Origin: an uncultured Phascolarctobacterium sp.
GTDB lineage: Bacteria > Bacillota > Negativicutes > Acidaminococcales > Acidaminococcaceae
DNA: 6,399 nucleotides
Direction: 5' to 3'
Assembly: GCA_900551335.1 (NCBI GenBank)
Contig: URVO01000077.1
Coordinates: 1 to 6,399 of the forward strand
Below the pieces are notes generated by a model, which was not told the DNA's origin, searched no databases, and was given only the letters and a program-made list of their open reading frames with translations. Positions 5,142 through 6,399 of this stretch are shown here, one piece after another; positions within the stretch are counted from its first letter, which is position 1; every line of letters begins with the position of its first letter. A program made the translations under genes and the position numbers.

Positions 5142-5952
5142 ACGGCAGCTTCAGCATCTCCGTATCCACGTAAGGCTCACCTAAATGTCTGCCCGGTACA
5201 AACGCTCCGTGGCAGTCGCTGCCGCCGCTGATAAGCAGCTTATGCTTCCTGCAATGGCGCACAAGACGCTGCGTACCCTCCTCGCTATGATTAGAATGAT
5301 AGCACTCAAAGCCGTCAAAGCTTTCTACACGCAGCAGGTCCATAACCTGCTCTAGTCCCGGACCATGAAAGCCGCTCGCCGCATGAGCGCACAGCGCTAC
5401 GCCTCCGGCACCATGAATCGCTTCAATAACCTCGCTAATCGCAGGGAAGGTCGGAAAGCCAAGGTCATGCTCCGGCGTAAAAATCCGCTGAAAAAAATCA
5501 TTCACGCCTGTGCACAAGCCCTTATCAATCAGGTATGCCAACGCCCTCCAGCCACCGCGCCTCCTATCATAGGTATAACGCGAAAACTCAGCCTCATCTA
5601 CATCCCAGCCAGCGCGTGCCAAAAGGCGGATGCTGTCCACGTCCTTCTGCTCCAGCAAATCCTCATTATGACGCATCAGCTCCACTAGCAGCTTATTGGT
5701 AATATCAATCCCATAGCCGAGAATATGAAACGACAAATCGCCCTTCGTCGAGCAAATTTCCGCCCCCGGAAGAAAGCCTATACCTGCCTGCGCCGCCAGC
5801 CTGCCTGCTTCCGCTACGTTCGCCACACTGTCATGGTCTGTCACCGCCAGCAGCCCTATACCGCAGCGCTGCGCCTCCTCTATCAGCTCCGCCGGAGTCC
5901 ACGTTCCGTCGGAAGCAGTCGTATGAATATGTAAATCTGCACGTATCGCCAT
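5125..5952 (-). CDS. PHP-domain metal-dependent phosphoesterase (YciV/TrpH-like)
   Basis: A 275-aa cytoplasmic protein filling the whole PHP (polymerase and histidinol phosphatase) fold. Likely metal ligands in order: His8 and His10 in RADLHIHTTASDG, Asp15, Asp39-His40 in VTDHDS, Glu65 in PGAEIC, His76, His190 in CAHAASG, His219, and Asp246/His248 in GGSDCHG. The order and length fit the YciV/TrpH branch, whose members act as 3',5'-nucleoside bisphosphate phosphatases and 5'-3' exoribonucleases (RNase AM). The substrate here is inferred. I chose the ATG at 5952 because AGGAGAGG (5965-5958) stands 5 nt before it. An in-frame TTG at 5997 would add 15 residues but has no ribosome binding site. 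It has its own promoter (6048-6076), lies upstream of purC on the same strand, and is divergent from the sstT-like gene. Confidence 0.9.
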   Translation of the reverse strand: MAIRADLHIHTTASDGTWTPAELIEEAQRCGIGLLAVTDHDSVANVAEAGRLAAQAGIGFLPGAEICSTKGDLSFHILGYGIDITNKLLVELMRHNEDLLEQKDVDSIRLLARAGWDVDEAEFSRYTYDRRRGGWRALAYLIDKGLCTGVNDFFQRIFTPEHDLGFPTFPAISEVIEAIHGAGGVALCAHAASGFHGPGLEQVMDLLRVESFDGFECYHSNHSEEGTQRLVRHCRKHKLLISGGSDCHGAFVPGRHLGEPYVDTEMLKLPFIDRL

Positions 5953-6047
5953 TGCAGCCTCTCCTTTTTCTCTACACAATAAGCTAAAAGCCCGCAAAAT
6001 TTCTTAATAAAACGCCAAAAATAAAATTTTTCCCGTCGTCTATGTAT

Positions 6048-6076
6048 AGGATAGGTAAAAAACACGCATCTGTCAA
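6048..6076 (-). promoter_or_regulatory. Sigma-A promoter of the PHP gene
   Basis: The minus strand shows a perfect TTGACA (6076-6071), 17 nt, then TATCCT (6053-6048, four of six). The start near 6041 leaves a leader of about 88 nt. A TATACA just downstream is too far from the -35 to be the preferred -10. Confidence 0.55.
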
Positions 6077-6249
6077 CGTCATACGGCAAAATATTCATCT
6101 CCCTTCCACGCAGACAGTACTTCCCACACAAGACACTTAGAAAAGTGTTTCATTTTTTACAATCTACGCACGTAGGTACAGCAAAATTCTGCATTAAGTG
6201 TACGCGCGCCAACGCTGTCTACTATATAAATACATTGTTCGTTCTGTAC
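6077..6249. other. Intergenic region between divergent promoters
   Basis: No gene is seen between the PHP-gene promoter and the promoter of the sstT-like gene. It holds a hairpin, ACACTT-agaa-AAGTGT (6133-6148), followed on the plus strand by six T (6153-6158), and a small dyad, CTACG-ca-CGTAG (6164-6175). Either could be a regulator site or the end of a short RNA. Confidence 0.4.
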
Positions 6250-6278
6250 TTGACTTTCCCATAACAATGATATATACT
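6250..6278 (+). promoter_or_regulatory. Sigma-A promoter of the sstT-like gene
   Basis: TTGACT (6250-6255, five of six), 17 nt, then TATACT (6273-6278, five of six). The start near 6285 gives a leader of about 38 nt before the GTG at 6323. Confidence 0.65.
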
Positions 6279-6322
6279 ATCAACATTACTACTAACACTT
6301 TTTTATATTAGGGGGAGTCGTT

Positions 6323-6399
6323 GTGTTTAACAAATATCTTGCCATTCTCAATGAAGTGGCACTTATCAAACAAATCGCCGTCGGCCTTGTCATCGGCGT
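6323..6399 (+). CDS. sstT: Start of a transporter resembling SstT (Na+/Ser-Thr symporter), cut by window edge
   Basis: Only 25 codons are visible. The GTG start is supported by GGGGGAG (6311-6317), 5 nt upstream, and by the promoter at 6250-6278. The peptide has a short polar N terminus, then ALIKQIAVGLVIG, closely resembling the start of the first membrane helix of E. coli SstT (SLVKQILVGLVLG). SstT belongs to the dicarboxylate/amino acid:cation symporter family and imports serine and threonine with sodium across the inner membrane. With so little sequence, another member of that family, such as a GltP/DctA-like carrier, cannot be excluded. Confidence 0.55.
   Translation, partial: MFNKYLAILNEVALIKQIAVGLVIG

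Noticed and set aside
5953..5997. Longer PHP protein starting at TTG 5997.
   Set aside because: It has no ribosome binding site and the added residues include the real AGGAGAGG site. The PHP domain begins right after the ATG at 5952.
5883..6131. Minus-strand frame of 82 codons upstream of the PHP gene.
   Set aside because: It overlaps the PHP coding start in another frame and covers the promoter at 6048-6076, and it resembles no known protein.
1..6399. CRISPR array, insertion sequence, tRNA or prophage attachment site.
   Set aside because: No regularly spaced repeats, transposase fragments, cloverleaf tRNA or flanking att-like duplications were seen.

Overview
The window looks like a chromosomal segment of an anaerobic member of the Bacillota, possibly a Negativicutes-type lineage. 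The anaerobe call rests on a HydE-type [FeFe]-hydrogenase maturase. The Bacillota call rests on strong AGGAGG-like ribosome binding sites, textbook TTGACA/TATAAT promoters, moderately GC-rich genes in AT-rich intergenic DNA, and the pairing of a cysteine desulfurase with mnmA. The lineage is an inference, not a read-out. There are no rRNA or tRNA genes, CRISPR arrays or insertion sequences.

Left part (1-3700): a perfect-consensus promoter points left out of the window (85-112), and another points right (138-166) into a tight three-gene operon. The operon holds a class-V aminotransferase-fold cysteine desulfurase (302-1447), the radical-SAM enzyme HydE (1452-2510) and the tRNA 2-thiouridylase MnmA (2529-3602). 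The gaps are 4 and 18 nt. The outer two genes form a known functional pair: the desulfurase supplies persulfide sulfur that MnmA places on U34 of Lys/Glu/Gln tRNAs. HydE, which normally helps build the hydrogenase H-cluster, sits between them. Two rho-independent terminators close the operon (3622-3666; bidirectional at 3673-3701).

Middle (3603-4065): a 463-nt stretch with no convincing protein gene but dense secondary structure. It holds a minus-strand terminator of 12 perfect base pairs, probably purC's, with a strong minus-strand promoter just upstream of it. Next to these is a multi-helix element (3706-3836) closed by a 10-bp long-range stem and followed directly by the bidirectional terminator. 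I consider this the best candidate for something undescribed: an unassigned small RNA.

Right part (4066-6399): purC (minus) has its own promoter, a candidate pair of PurR-type PurBoxes and a leader that can hide its ribosome binding site. Upstream of it, also on the minus strand, is a PHP-superfamily phosphoesterase (5125-5952) with its own promoter. Divergent from that, the window ends in the first 25 codons of a membrane transporter resembling SstT, the Na+/serine-threonine symporter, behind a good promoter.

Most of the window is ordinary housekeeping. The points worth a second look are the RNA-like element and neighbouring promoter/terminator pair, the placement of HydE, the extra cysteine in MnmA, and several unexplained dyads in leaders.
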